Part shown: positions 10,467-20,221 of the stretch, in pieces
How the letters are laid out: every line of letters begins with the position of its first letter
How positions within the stretch are numbered: position 1 is the stretch's first letter
Assembly (NCBI GenBank): GCA_025943965.1
Contig: JAPCWD010000008.1
Coordinates: forward strand, 56,434-120,433
Direction of reading: 5' to 3'
Source of the DNA: Synergistaceae bacterium DZ-S4
Lineage (GTDB): Bacteria; Synergistota; Synergistia; Synergistales; Synergistaceae
Length of the DNA: 64,000 nucleotides
Position numbers and translations under genes: made by a program
The notes under the pieces: generated by a model
The model's database searches: none
What the model was told of the DNA's origin: nothing
The model's input: the letters and a program-made list of their open reading frames with translations, nothing else

Positions 10467-11682
10467 ATTGGAAGAATTGATCAGTGAGCTTTGTCCAGAT
10501 GGTGTGGAGTATAAAACCCTTGGAGAAATTGCCACAGATATTTATCGCGGATCAGGCATTACAAGAGACCAAGTTACACCAACAGGAACACCTTGCGTAC
10601 GTTATGGTGAAATATATACAACATATGGTATTTGGTTTGAAAAATGTGTTTCGTTCACTAACGAGAATACTATTACCAACAAGAAGTATTTTAAATATGG
10701 TGACCTTCTGTTTGCCATTACTGGTGAAAGTGTCGAAGAAATAGCGAAATCTTGTGTGTATATTGGACAGGATATATGTTTGGCCGGTGGCGACATTGTT
10801 GTCTTGAAGCATAATCAAGACCCTAAGTATCTTTCATATGTGTTATCAACGACGGATGCACAGAAACAGAAGAGTAAAAATAAAGTTAAGAGCAAGGTCG
10901 TCCATTCCAGTGTCCCGGCAATTAGTAAAATCATAATCCCCCTCCCCCCGCTTTCTGTGCAGCGTGAAATTGTCCGTATTCTGGACAATTTCACAGAGCT
11001 TACAGCAGAGCTTACAGCAGAGCTTACAGCCAGAAAAAAGCAGTATGAGTATTACAGGGACGAGTTAATAATGTTTCCCGACTGTGAAATAAAGCCATTT
11101 GGACAAATAGCGTCTATTGTCCGGGGGGCTTCGCCACGTCCAATTAATAACTTTATAACTGACGATGAAAACGGTATTAATTGGATAAAGATTGGAGATG
11201 TAAGTACTGGTAGTAAATACATTACTTCCACAAAAGAAAAAATCACACAAGCAGGTGCAAGAAAATCACGATTTGTAAGCCCTGGGGACTTTGTGCTTTC
11301 AAACTCAATGAGTTTCGGACGCCCTTATATTTTGAAAACGGAAGGGTGTATTCATGACGGTTGGTTGTCAATAAGTGATTTTGAAGAAACATTCACATCC
11401 GATTTTCTTTACCACTTACTCAGTTCAAGTGTAATTCAAAAAACTTTGGCTCAACGTGCTTCGAATGGTACAGTGCAAAATTTAAATGCAGATATTGTAA
11501 AATCTCTCGAACTTCCTGTTCCGTCAAAAGACATACAAAAAAAGATCGTTTCGATCCTCGACCGCTTCGACACCCTGTGCAATGACCTGACAAACGGTCT
11601 GCCTGCCGAAATCGAAGCTCGGCGCAAACAATATGAATATTACAGGGACGAGCTGCTTACCTTCAGGGAGGCGAAGGCTTGA
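10459..11682 (+). CDS. hsdS: Type I RM specificity subunit HsdS with TAEL repeat linker
   Basis: HsdS chooses the bipartite DNA target through two target-recognition domains (TRD), here ~20-175 and ~215-370. Each is followed by a conserved helical spacer ending in RKKQYEYYRDEL. The central spacer contains three copies of the four-residue unit ELTA, as in EcoR124-type (type IC) HsdS, where repeat number sets the gap between half-sites. The ATG at 10459 overlaps the RhuM-like stop. An upstream in-frame ATG at 10414 would intrude further into that gene. Confidence 0.93.
   Translation: MSKLEELISELCPDGVEYKTLGEIATDIYRGSGITRDQVTPTGTPCVRYGEIYTTYGIWFEKCVSFTNENTITNKKYFKYGDLLFAITGESVEEIAKSCVYIGQDICLAGGDIVVLKHNQDPKYLSYVLSTTDAQKQKSKNKVKSKVVHSSVPAISKIIIPLPPLSVQREIVRILDNFTELTAELTAELTARKKQYEYYRDELIMFPDCEIKPFGQIASIVRGASPRPINNFITDDENGINWIKIGDVSTGSKYITSTKEKITQAGARKSRFVSPGDFVLSNSMSFGRPYILKTEGCIHDGWLSISDFEETFTSDFLYHLLSSSVIQKTLAQRASNGTVQNLNADIVKSLELPVPSKDIQKKIVSILDRFDTLCNDLTNGLPAEIEARRKQYEYYRDELLTFREAKA
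10996..11031 (+). repeat. Three tandem 12-bp repeats in hsdS (TAEL-type)
   Basis: GAGCTTACAGCA occurs at 10996-11007 and 11008-11019, with a near copy ending GCC at 11020-11031. The unit is a multiple of three, so slippage changes the spacer by four residues without breaking the frame. Confidence 0.92.
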
Positions 11683-14600
11683 ACAAATATAATATCGTTG
11701 CCAGTACCGATGAATCGACAGTTGTTGCCGAATATACCCCTAATTATGTGCGTTCCTCCAAATATCAGAGTGAGGCGGAACTTGAGCGGGTATTTATCAG
11801 CATCCTGGAATCACAGGGTTATGAACACCTGAAGATCAGCAATGAAGCCGAACTGACAGCGAATCTGCGAAGACAGCTTGAACTGCTGAATAACTATTCC
11901 TTTACAGAAGGCGAATGGAAAAGATTTTTTGCAGAATGCCTCGCCAACACCAACGAGGGTATTGTTGAAAAGACCCGAAAGATCCAGGACGACCACATCC
12001 AGATACTAAAGAGGGATGACGGCACGACCAAGAACATCTACCTTCTCGACAAGAAGAACATCCACAACAACCGTCTGCAGGTCATCAACCAGTATGAGGA
12101 GCCGGGCGGGAAGCATGAAACAAGGTACGACGTTACCGTCCTCGTAAACGGCCTTCCCCTCGTGCATATCGAGCTTAAGAGGCGGGGAGTGGCTATCAGG
12201 GAAGCCTTCAACCAGATCAACCGCTACCAGCGGGACAGCTTTTGGGCTTCATCAGGCCTCTATGAATATGTTCAGATATTCGTTATATCCAACGGGACGC
12301 ACACGAAGTACTACAGCAATACCACCCGAAACGCGCACATAAAGGAACAGCTGGGCAGGGAAAGAAAAAAGAGCAAGAAGACAAGCAACAGTTTTGAATT
12401 TACCAGTTACTGGGCAGATGCAAACAACAAGACCATTCCCGACCTTATGGGATTTACAGGTACATTTTTAGCCAGGCACACCATCTTAAACATCCTCACA
12501 AAATATTGTGTATTCACCTCTGAAGAACTCCTCCTTGCAATGCGCCCATATCAGATAGCCGCTACAGAACGTATATTGTCCCGCATCATGATATCTACCA
12601 ACTATAAAAAGATGGGAACTTTGGATGCGGGTGGATATATATGGCACACCACGGGCTCAGGCAAGACCCTGACGAGTTTCAAGACAGCACAGCTTGCCTC
12701 GCTCATGCCCTATATCGACAAGGTGCTATTTGTCGTGGACCGCAAGGACCTGGACTACCAGACCATGAAAGAATACGACCGTTTCGAGAAGGGAGCGGCA
12801 AACGGCAACACGTCAACGAGGGTGCTCCAAAGACAATTGGAGGACAGGAACGAAAAGGGAAGCCCGCACGAATATAAGATCATAGTCACCACGATCCAGA
12901 AACTGGACATCTTTATACGAAAAAACAAGCAGCATGATGTCTATAAAAAGCATGTTGTCCTTATCTTCGACGAGTGCCACCGTTCGCAGTTCGGAGACAT
13001 GCACCAAGGTATTGTCAAGAGCTTTAAGAATTACCATATATTCGGCTTTACCGGAACGCCAATATTTGCCTCAAACGCAGGTTCCGCAGGCGATCCGCTC
13101 CTCAGGACTACAGAGCAGGCCTTCGGCGAAAAGCTGCATACATATACTATCGTGGATGCCATCAACGACAGCAATGTCCTGCCCTTCAGGATAGACTTCA
13201 TAAATACCATCAAGATGCCCGACTATATAGACGACAAAAAAGTTTATACCATTGACCGTGAAAAAGCACTGGCAGACCCCAGGCGGATAAGCGAGATAGT
13301 TTCGTATGTCCTCGATCACTTTGACCAGAAGACGAAACGAAGCAGCTTTTACACCTTTACAGCGAAATGGGAAGAACAGGACAAGGATGACAAAAGAGCC
13401 AGGATAGAAAATCGTGAGACAAGGCGGCTGGCGGGTTTTAACTCAATATTCGCTGCCGCTTCGATCCCGATGGCAATCAAGTATTATGCGGAGTTCAAAA
13501 AGCAGACAGAGGCAAAAAAGCGCAAGCTTGTCCTGGCGACGATCTTCAGCTTCAGCGCCAACGAGGAGGAGCCCGAAGGCCTGCTTCCCGATGAAGACTT
13601 CAACATTGAAAACCTCGACCAGAGTTCGAGGGATTTTCTTGACTCAGCGATAAAGGATTACAACGCCGTTTTCAACACGAATTACGATACATCTTCGGAT
13701 AAATTTCAAAACTACTACAAAGACCTTTCCCTGCGAATGAAAAACAGGGAGATAGACATCCTGGTCGTAGTAAACATGTTCCTGACCGGATTTGACGCAA
13801 CCACTCTGAACACCTTATGGGTAGACAAGAACCTGAGACAGCACGGACTTATCCAGGCGTTTTCACGGACAAACCGCATCCTCAACAGCGTCAAGACATT
13901 CGGGAACATCGTCTGTTTCCGTGACCTTAAGGATGAGACAGACAAAGCGATTGCACTCTTTGGCAACAAGGACGCGGGGGGCATAGTGCTTCTCAAGACA
14001 TTCGATGAATACTACAACGGATATAATGATGACAACGGACATAAGCCCGGTTACGAGGAGCTGATCAAAGAACTTGAAGAGCAGTTTCCGCTGGGACAGC
14101 CTATCGTGGGAGAAGAATCCCGGAAGGAATTTATCCGACTTTATGGAGCAATCCTGAGGCTGAGAAACATCCTTACCTCTTTTGATGACTTTGCCGGAAA
14201 AGAAATACTCTCAGAAAGAGACTTCCAGGACTATCAGAGCGTTTATATAGACATGTACCAGGAATTCAGGAAAGGCTCGGAAGCAGACAAGGAAAACATC
14301 AACGACGATATTGTTTTCGAGATCGAACTGATCCGGCAGATAGAGGTAAATATCGACTACATCCTCATGCTTGTAGCCAAATACCAGCAGTCCAACTGCA
14401 AGGACAAGACCATCCTCACGACCATCGACAAAGCCATCAATTCGAGCATTGAGCTACGCAGCAAGAAAGAGCTTATAGAGCGTTTCATTGAACAGATCAA
14501 CGTCTCGTCACAAGTGGACGAAGACTGGCGCACGTTCCTTGACGAAAGCAAGGAAGAAGAGATCTCCGCACTGATAGAGGAAGAAAAGTTAAAACCGGAA

Positions 14601-14777
14601 GAGACCCGCCGTTTCATTGCAAATGCACTGCGCGACGGAACGCTGAAGACGACCGGCACGGCAATTGACAAGATCATGCCCCCGGTATCAAGGTTCGGAG
14701 GCTCCCGCACGGAAAAGAAGCAAGGCATCATAGAAAAACTCATGGCCTTCTTCGAGAAGTATCTGGGGCTGGTGTAG
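11679..14777 (+). CDS. hsdR: Type I restriction endonuclease subunit HsdR
   Basis: HsdR translocates DNA and cleaves unmodified molecules. The 1032-residue protein has an N-terminal PD-(D/E)xK nuclease motif (LVHIELKRRG ~165), the translocase Walker A HTTGSGKTLTSFK, the DEAD-box-like DECHRSQFG and a later helicase motif (FTGTPIF). The C-terminal helical region contacts HsdM. The TTG start at 11679 overlaps the hsdS stop by four bases and has GGGAGG upstream. Sequence and gene order resemble the EcoR124 (IC) group. Confidence 0.96.
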   Translation: MNKYNIVASTDESTVVAEYTPNYVRSSKYQSEAELERVFISILESQGYEHLKISNEAELTANLRRQLELLNNYSFTEGEWKRFFAECLANTNEGIVEKTRKIQDDHIQILKRDDGTTKNIYLLDKKNIHNNRLQVINQYEEPGGKHETRYDVTVLVNGLPLVHIELKRRGVAIREAFNQINRYQRDSFWASSGLYEYVQIFVISNGTHTKYYSNTTRNAHIKEQLGRERKKSKKTSNSFEFTSYWADANNKTIPDLMGFTGTFLARHTILNILTKYCVFTSEELLLAMRPYQIAATERILSRIMISTNYKKMGTLDAGGYIWHTTGSGKTLTSFKTAQLASLMPYIDKVLFVVDRKDLDYQTMKEYDRFEKGAANGNTSTRVLQRQLEDRNEKGSPHEYKIIVTTIQKLDIFIRKNKQHDVYKKHVVLIFDECHRSQFGDMHQGIVKSFKNYHIFGFTGTPIFASNAGSAGDPLLRTTEQAFGEKLHTYTIVDAINDSNVLPFRIDFINTIKMPDYIDDKKVYTIDREKALADPRRISEIVSYVLDHFDQKTKRSSFYTFTAKWEEQDKDDKRARIENRETRRLAGFNSIFAAASIPMAIKYYAEFKKQTEAKKRKLVLATIFSFSANEEEPEGLLPDEDFNIENLDQSSRDFLDSAIKDYNAVFNTNYDTSSDKFQNYYKDLSLRMKNREIDILVVVNMFLTGFDATTLNTLWVDKNLRQHGLIQAFSRTNRILNSVKTFGNIVCFRDLKDETDKAIALFGNKDAGGIVLLKTFDEYYNGYNDDNGHKPGYEELIKELEEQFPLGQPIVGEESRKEFIRLYGAILRLRNILTSFDDFAGKEILSERDFQDYQSVYIDMYQEFRKGSEADKENINDDIVFEIELIRQIEVNIDYILMLVAKYQQSNCKDKTILTTIDKAINSSIELRSKKELIERFIEQINVSSQVDEDWRTFLDESKEEEISALIEEEKLKPEETRRFIANALRDGTLKTTGTAIDKIMPPVSRFGGSRTEKKQGIIEKLMAFFEKYLGLV

Positions 14778-14814
14778 GAATATTAAGTCTATTAAATCAG
14801 ATGGTGCTATAAGT

Positions 14815-15708
14815 ATGAATAATCGAGGGAAAAATATTACTTTATTTCTCATGGATGGCTCGGCTACAGGCCGTATAAAGTGTACTCTTGCCAACTGGAC
14901 CGGCATCGCATACAAAATACCCAGAACTGAAATCGACAGCTGTCGGGAACGCAATGACCTCAAACAAAGCGGTGTTTATTTTCTTTTTGGTACATCGGAA
15001 GAAACTGGCAAAAGCGTTGTCTATATTGGGCAAGCCGGATCAAGGAAGAAAGGTGAAGGGATCCTTTCACGGCTATTGGAACACAAACGCAACCCTGATA
15101 AAGATTACTGGACAGAAGCTGTTATTTTTACCACATCAAATGACTCCTTTGGAGCGACAGAGATAAGCTATCTTGAAAACCGATTCTGTAATATGGCAAT
15201 AGAAGCTGAACGCTATAAAGTTAAAAACAGCAACGATCCTGCTCCCGGCCATATCACTGAGGAAAAAGAAAGCGAACTCGAAGAGTTTATTGACTACGCA
15301 AAGATAGTAATGGGTACACTTGGACATAGGGTATTTGACCCTCTCATCATAGACAGAAAAACTGAACCTGTACCGATGCTGCAATCTGACGATGATAAAA
15401 TCCTATTCTTTAAGAATAAAATCAGAAAAAGCGGAGAAATCATAGAGGCAAAATGCAAACAAACAGAAGAAGGTTTTGTTGTCTTAAAAGGAAGCATGAT
15501 TTATAAGATTGATTCAGATCATATTTCACCTGGATTAAAAAAAGCCCGTGATAATGCGTCAATAGACAAAAACGGGATTTTGCAGGAAAACGTCCTTTTT
15601 CTGAGCCCATCATATGCCGCAGCTTTTGTAATCGGAAGAAATGCCAACGGGCTAATTGCATGGAAGAATCTAGCGGGGAAGACCTTAAAAGATATTGAAA
15701 GCATATAA
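14815..15708 (+). CDS. GIY-YIG nuclease domain protein with C-terminal DUF4357
   Basis: A 297-residue protein. Residues ~50-150 form a GIY-YIG nuclease module (GVYFLFG 53-59, VYIGQA 69-74, a conserved Arg in ILSRLLEH and Glu in ISYLENRF). The C-terminus (~240-295) is the DUF4357 domain (DNASIDKNGILQENVLFLSPS, AFVIGRNANGLIAWK cut short). Such proteins are recurrent companions of RM and defence loci; a DNA-cutting accessory role is inferred. It lies 38 bases after hsdR and is followed by a strong hairpin. Confidence 0.85.
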   Translation: MNNRGKNITLFLMDGSATGRIKCTLANWTGIAYKIPRTEIDSCRERNDLKQSGVYFLFGTSEETGKSVVYIGQAGSRKKGEGILSRLLEHKRNPDKDYWTEAVIFTTSNDSFGATEISYLENRFCNMAIEAERYKVKNSNDPAPGHITEEKESELEEFIDYAKIVMGTLGHRVFDPLIIDRKTEPVPMLQSDDDKILFFKNKIRKSGEIIEAKCKQTEEGFVVLKGSMIYKIDSDHISPGLKKARDNASIDKNGILQENVLFLSPSYAAAFVIGRNANGLIAWKNLAGKTLKDIESI

Positions 15709-15736
15709 ATTATCAATATTCAGAGAAACGCCTACA

Positions 15737-15777
15737 AACACCAGGAGGCATAAAATAACCACATGCCTCCTGGTGTT
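15737..15777 (+). terminator. Strong hairpin ending the first RM island transcript
   Basis: AACACCAGGAGGCAT and ATGCCTCCTGGTGTT form a perfect 15-bp stem with an 11-base loop. The downstream sequence is A/T rich but has no clean T tract. Confidence 0.6.
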
Positions 15778-15828
15778 ATAAAGATTATTTTAAGTAGATC
15801 ATTTCAAAACGAACACAAACTGCCCTAA

Positions 15829-16500
15829 CTACACTATGCCCTCCAGTTTATCTGTCCACCATTGAGCAAGTTCTGCCCTTTGCGTCATAAGGATCTCGGG
15901 CGGGTACTGGGGCTTGCCATCAGGATTAACAGCATCCATAAAGGTCTTGATTAGGATATGCAGTTCCTTGCCGTCTTTTGCACCATATTCATATTTATTC
16001 TTCATGATGGCTTCAGCGGAATAACGCATGCCGAAAGCAGTCTGGGTATGGCTTTCGACCCCCATCATCTTCATAGCACCGTGTCGGGAAGCACGTTGTC
16101 GTTGCCGGCGGGGAAGAGGTACGGGGAGTCTTCTGGGGCCAGGTTAAGTTTTTTTATCCTGCCCAGGAGGTCTAATGCCTGACTGGATAGAGGAATAACA
16201 TGATCGGCCTGTATGTCCGTCCTCTTGGAAGGTGTCAACCATACATTCCGGTCAAGGCAAAACTCTTCTCACTTGGCAAAACGTACGTTTTTAGGCCTTG
16301 TGCAGGTGAGCATAAGCAGCTATAAGGCGCAGATGTTCCGCCGGCTTTTTTCGCTCTCTTTTGCCGTCTTGTAAATCCTGCGAAGCAGGTCAATATCGGC
16401 AGAGGCTGGCAAAACAAGCACCGTACTTTGCAGTAAACATACTACGACCTGCGCCTTGACAAAAACTACTCTTGGTGTGATATTAATAAACCTGTAATGA
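15829..16500 (-). pseudogene. Decayed P4-type tyrosine integrase
   Basis: Read on the minus strand, pieces of a P4-like integrase appear in order: DLLRRIYKTAKESEKS, then LLMLTCTRPKNVRFAK, EEFCLDRNVWLTPSKR, ADHVIPLSSQALDLL and SPYLFPAG, then after a frameshift MGVESHTQTAFGMRYSAE and finally MTQRAELAQWWTDKLEGIV. Two in-frame stops (TAG after ICAL, TGA after RFAK) and one frameshift inactivate it. The stretch 16500-16805 has no gene that I can support. This remnant marks the distal part of the island that begins at tRNA-Val. Confidence 0.75.
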
Positions 16501-16805
16501 TTACAGATTTTCCCGGAAGGCGGTGGCGTACTGTGGCATACACATGATCTGTTTCCCATAAAATAATGCACGGGATGCGTTACCAATTTGCTGCACATTC
16601 AGCCTCCGGGTCAGCTGCCTTTTTCTCCTTTACAAGGCAGTAAACTTCCAAACTCATAATTCCCCAAAAAGCTGATTCCCTGCCGCGGATTACTGACAAA
16701 GTACTTCCGGAGCCCTTTTGTGGCTTCAGGAGTATTTTCGTGCATATGTGTGATCTGCCTGTATCCCCATAATTTAACTAAAAAATAAGGAGATGTAACT
16801 GAATT

Positions 16806-17636
16806 ATGAAAAAAATGATCGTTTCAATGGCACTGACGATAATGCTGATGGCTTCCTCGGCCGTCGCCGCGCCCCTTGATGCTTTTAAAGGTCAGAAAGG
16901 TAATCTTGACATAGCCGGAGGAACTGCCCACATTCCCGTAATGAAAGAAGCGGCGAAGCGCATCATGTCTGTTAACACTGACATCCGCATTACAGTAGCC
17001 GGCGGAGGTTCAGGGGTCGGAGTCAAACAGGTCGGAGAAGGACTTGTTACGATAGGGAACACCGGTCGGGCACTGAAAGAAGAAGAGATATCAAAGTACG
17101 GGCTTGTCTCCTTTGCATTCGCAATTGACGGTGTGGCAGTAGTAGTCAATCCTGCAAACAAGGTCGATGCTCTTACGACCCAGCAGGTAATTGACATTTA
17201 TGCCGGCAAGATAAAAGACTGGAAAGAACTCGGAGGCGAACCCGGATCGATCAACGTCTTCAGCAGAGAAGACGGAAGCGGTACAAGGGAAGTCTTCACA
17301 GAAAAAGCTATCAATAAGGGAGAACTTGCGCCCTCCGTAAACGTAGTCAGCTCTAACGGGGCAATGAAGACTGCTGTTGCACAGGACAAGCGCGCGATCG
17401 GATATGTCGGGATCGGGCACATTGACAATTCAGTAAAAGCTCCGAAATTTGACGGAACGGTCCCATCACAGGAAAACGCAGCCAACGGCAAATACAAAGT
17501 TACCCGCAACCTTTACATGAACACAAAAGGGGATCCTCAGGGACTTACGAAGCTCTTTATCGACTACATATTCAGCCCTGAAGGCGCCGAGATAACGAAA
17601 GACAGCGGATATATCCCGCTTCCCGCAAAGAAGTAA
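16806..17636 (+). CDS. pstS: Phosphate ABC transporter substrate-binding protein PstS
   Basis: A 276-residue periplasmic phosphate receptor with a signal peptide (hydrophobic stretch ending SSAVAA) and the phosphate-binding loops of PstS: IAGGTAH, AGGGSGVGVKQV, and the SREDGSGTREVF motif in the second lobe. It delivers phosphate to PstCA. First gene of pstSCAB; an intercistronic hairpin follows and probably lets the binding protein be made in excess. No phoU follows pstB. Confidence 0.95.
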   Translation: MKKMIVSMALTIMLMASSAVAAPLDAFKGQKGNLDIAGGTAHIPVMKEAAKRIMSVNTDIRITVAGGGSGVGVKQVGEGLVTIGNTGRALKEEEISKYGLVSFAFAIDGVAVVVNPANKVDALTTQQVIDIYAGKIKDWKELGGEPGSINVFSREDGSGTREVFTEKAINKGELAPSVNVVSSNGAMKTAVAQDKRAIGYVGIGHIDNSVKAPKFDGTVPSQENAANGKYKVTRNLYMNTKGDPQGLTKLFIDYIFSPEGAEITKDSGYIPLPAKK

Positions 17637-17645
17637 AGTGTGAGC

Positions 17646-17669
17646 GGGGGGAGAGTATTCTCTCCCCCC
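17646..17669 (+). promoter_or_regulatory. Intercistronic hairpin between pstS and pstC
   Basis: GGGGGGAGAG and CTCTCCCCCC pair perfectly over 10 bp around a TATT loop, with no T tract. It looks like an mRNA-stabilising or attenuating stem giving more pstS than permease message. Confidence 0.65.
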
Positions 17670-17689
17670 AACAAAAGCAGGAGAATAAT

Positions 17690-18529
17690 TTGAAATACAA
17701 TAAAAACACCCCTATCTGGTTGAAGGCATCGGCTGTATATGTCACATCACTTATGTCAGCCCTTTTTGTCTTTATCACTGTCTGTGCACTTGATGGATTA
17801 TTCAGGAGCGGCCCTTCTCTGTTCGGCTCTGTATGGGATCCAGAAGGGGGACGATTCGGGATAATGCCTATGATCTGGGCAAGCGGACTTCTCTCTCTTT
17901 CATCGCTGATAACGGGCTGGGCATTCGCAGTAGGATGCTGTTGTTTTATCCATGGTTTCGGCCCGAAATGGGCATCAGAGCTGCTGGCCAGGGTCCTGAG
18001 GATCATGACCGCAGTACCTACTGTAGTTTATGGTTTTGCATCTGTTTTTCTTCTTGTCCCTCTTATAAGAAACGGCCTAGGAGGCTCCGGGTTTTCCTGG
18101 CTGACAGCCTCCATTGTGCTAAGCCTCCTTATTATGCCTACTATGGTGCTTTCTATGGACAGCGCCTTCAGAACTATAGAATCCGAGACCAGGCTGACAT
18201 CTGCAGCACTGGGTTTCACCAGAGAACAAAACATCGCGATGGTCGTTCTTCCGGCATCCAGGCAGTGGATATGGTCTTCCGCGCTTCTGGGGTTCGGACG
18301 TGCCGCCGGTGATACACTGATACCGACAATGCTCGCAGGGAACGCGGTCCAGTACGCTAATACGCCGCTGGACGCAATGAGGGCACTTACCGCGCACATC
18401 GGGCTCGTCCTCTCCTCAGATGTCGGAGGCACGGCATATCTTTCGCTTTTCGTAGCGGGAGGGCTACTCCTTTTTGTCAGCATTTCAGCAAACATACTCT
18501 TCCGCCTGGTGAGGAGGAAGTCACTATGA
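17690..18529 (+). CDS. pstC: Phosphate ABC transporter permease PstC
   Basis: A 279-residue permease with six hydrophobic segments and the PstC/BPD inner-membrane signature in the cytoplasmic loop (SAALGFTREQNIAMVVLPAS, then GFGRAAGDTLIPTM). It uses TTG at 17690 with CAGGAG upstream. Its stop overlaps the pstA start by four bases, coupling the two channel subunits. Confidence 0.94.
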   Translation: MKYNKNTPIWLKASAVYVTSLMSALFVFITVCALDGLFRSGPSLFGSVWDPEGGRFGIMPMIWASGLLSLSSLITGWAFAVGCCCFIHGFGPKWASELLARVLRIMTAVPTVVYGFASVFLLVPLIRNGLGGSGFSWLTASIVLSLLIMPTMVLSMDSAFRTIESETRLTSAALGFTREQNIAMVVLPASRQWIWSSALLGFGRAAGDTLIPTMLAGNAVQYANTPLDAMRALTAHIGLVLSSDVGGTAYLSLFVAGGLLLFVSISANILFRLVRRKSL

Positions 18530-19401
18530 TGAGGGTAAAACTGCTGCGGCTTCTTGCCTTTATATCTGCATTCTTTGTCATTGGTTCTTTTATGTTGCTG
18601 ATCGGATTTCTTTTCTACCACGGCACGCCTGTTCTTGACGCAGGGCTCTTCTTCGGGGAGACAGATCCAATCGATGCGATAATCGGCACACGTCCTGTCT
18701 GGGACGGCATATGGCCCGCTTTTGCGGGAACTTTATATCTTATAGCTCTTACAATGGCTGTTTCACTGATCCCCGGGATAGGGTGCGGGATATACCTTGC
18801 CCGCTACGCAAAGGGAAAAAAGAAAGAGATGCTTTCTATGGCTGTGGACCTGCTGGCAAGCGTCCCTTCCATCGTTATGGGCCTTTTCGGATTTGTGCTG
18901 ATCCTACTGCTCAGACGAACTTTTGCGCCTGACGCGACCACATGTATCAGTCTTGCAGCATTCTGTCTTGCTTTGCTTGTAATGCCTGCTCTTGTGGTAA
19001 CCACACGGACATCGATAGAGAGCCTCCCCGAGTCTCTTGTCGTCACTGGCACCGCACTTGGATTTACGGAACATCAACTGCTTCGACATATTTTGATCCC
19101 GGCAGCCGGCAGGGGGATACTTGGCGGGATCATGCTGGCGATGGGACGGGCTGCTGAAGATACGGCAGTTATCATGCTTACCGGAGTGGTCGTCAATTCC
19201 GGACTGCCTGCCGGACTCGGCTCCAAGTTCGAAGCTTTGCCTTTTCTCATTTTCTATACTGCCGCTCAGTATGTCGATCAGAATGAGCTCCTCAGAGGGT
19301 TCGGGGCTGCGTTGGTCCTCCTTGTCCTTTCCGCCGGACTACTTTATGCTGCGTCCAAACTTCAACGAACTATGGAAAAACGCTGGAAGGGAGCAAGATA
19401 A
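18526..19401 (+). CDS. pstA: Phosphate ABC transporter permease PstA
   Basis: A 291-residue partner of PstC with six hydrophobic segments and the EAA-type loop (GTALGFTEHQLLRHILIPAA, AMGRAAEDTAVIML). The start overlaps pstC (ATGA) and the stop shares its last base with the pstB start, so translation is coupled along the operon. Confidence 0.94.
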   Translation: MMRVKLLRLLAFISAFFVIGSFMLLIGFLFYHGTPVLDAGLFFGETDPIDAIIGTRPVWDGIWPAFAGTLYLIALTMAVSLIPGIGCGIYLARYAKGKKKEMLSMAVDLLASVPSIVMGLFGFVLILLLRRTFAPDATTCISLAAFCLALLVMPALVVTTRTSIESLPESLVVTGTALGFTEHQLLRHILIPAAGRGILGGIMLAMGRAAEDTAVIMLTGVVVNSGLPAGLGSKFEALPFLIFYTAAQYVDQNELLRGFGAALVLLVLSAGLLYAASKLQRTMEKRWKGAR

Positions 19402-20159
19402 TGGGTCTCTGTGCAGAAATTGAAAATTTATCTGTTTCATTTCACGGCAGAAAAGCTGTCAACGGAATAAACGCGTCATTGCCGTCAGACGGCATAACTG
19501 TTCTTATAGGACGCTCCGGTTCCGGGAAGACGACATTTTTAAGGGCTTTGAACAGGCTCAATGAGACGTTTGACGGACATGAAGGGTCGGGGAGCATACG
19601 TTTGTTACTGGGAGGCGAAATGAAAGACATTTACTCTTCAGGAATATTGACCCCGACTGAATTGCGAAGAAAAGTCGGGATGGTTTTCCAGACTCCCAAT
19701 CCTCTTCCGCTGAGCATACGAAGGAACATCATGCTGCCGCTGGAACTCATGTTGGGATCCAGGGGATCTTTCGCTGACGAAAAAATGGAAACGGCACTCA
19801 AGACAACAGGTCTCTGGAATGAAGTCAGAGACAGGCTTGATACGCCTGCAAACAGACTGTCCGGGGGGCAGCAGCAAAGACTCTGTCTTGCAAGGGCTCT
19901 GGCCCTTGAACCGGAGATCCTGCTTCTTGATGAACCCACAGCTTCTCTGGACAAGAGGTCTGCTGAGCAGATCGAGGACCATCTGCTGTTCCTTAAAGAC
20001 AGATATTCCATCGTTATGGTATCTCACAGCGTAAGACAGGCACTTAAGCTAGGAAGCTACTTTGTACTGCTTAAAAATGGCACTGTTGCAGCTTCATTCT
20101 TTAAAGAGGAGCTTCCGGAAGGGAAAGATGCTGAAAAAGCACTGACCGACCTTCTTTAA
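19401..20159 (+). CDS. pstB: Phosphate ABC transporter ATP-binding protein PstB
   Basis: A 252-residue ATPase that powers phosphate import. Walker A is GRSGSGKTTFLRALNRL, with the Asn-Arg-Leu typical of PstB. The signature motif is LSGGQQQRLCLARAL, Walker B LLLDEPTASLD, and the H-loop SHS. Last gene of pstSCAB; no terminator is apparent before the next gene. Confidence 0.95.
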   Translation: MGLCAEIENLSVSFHGRKAVNGINASLPSDGITVLIGRSGSGKTTFLRALNRLNETFDGHEGSGSIRLLLGGEMKDIYSSGILTPTELRRKVGMVFQTPNPLPLSIRRNIMLPLELMLGSRGSFADEKMETALKTTGLWNEVRDRLDTPANRLSGGQQQRLCLARALALEPEILLLDEPTASLDKRSAEQIEDHLLFLKDRYSIVMVSHSVRQALKLGSYFVLLKNGTVAASFFKEELPEGKDAEKALTDLL

Positions 20160-20221
20160 TGAGTTTCTGACAGTTCCTTGTAAATCTATCTCGAGATCAC
20201 ATTTTTAAGGGGATATACGAA

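Noticed and set aside
16200..16330. UGA inside the integrase remnant as selenocysteine
   Set aside because: The same frame also has a TAG stop and a later frameshift, so it is simple decay.
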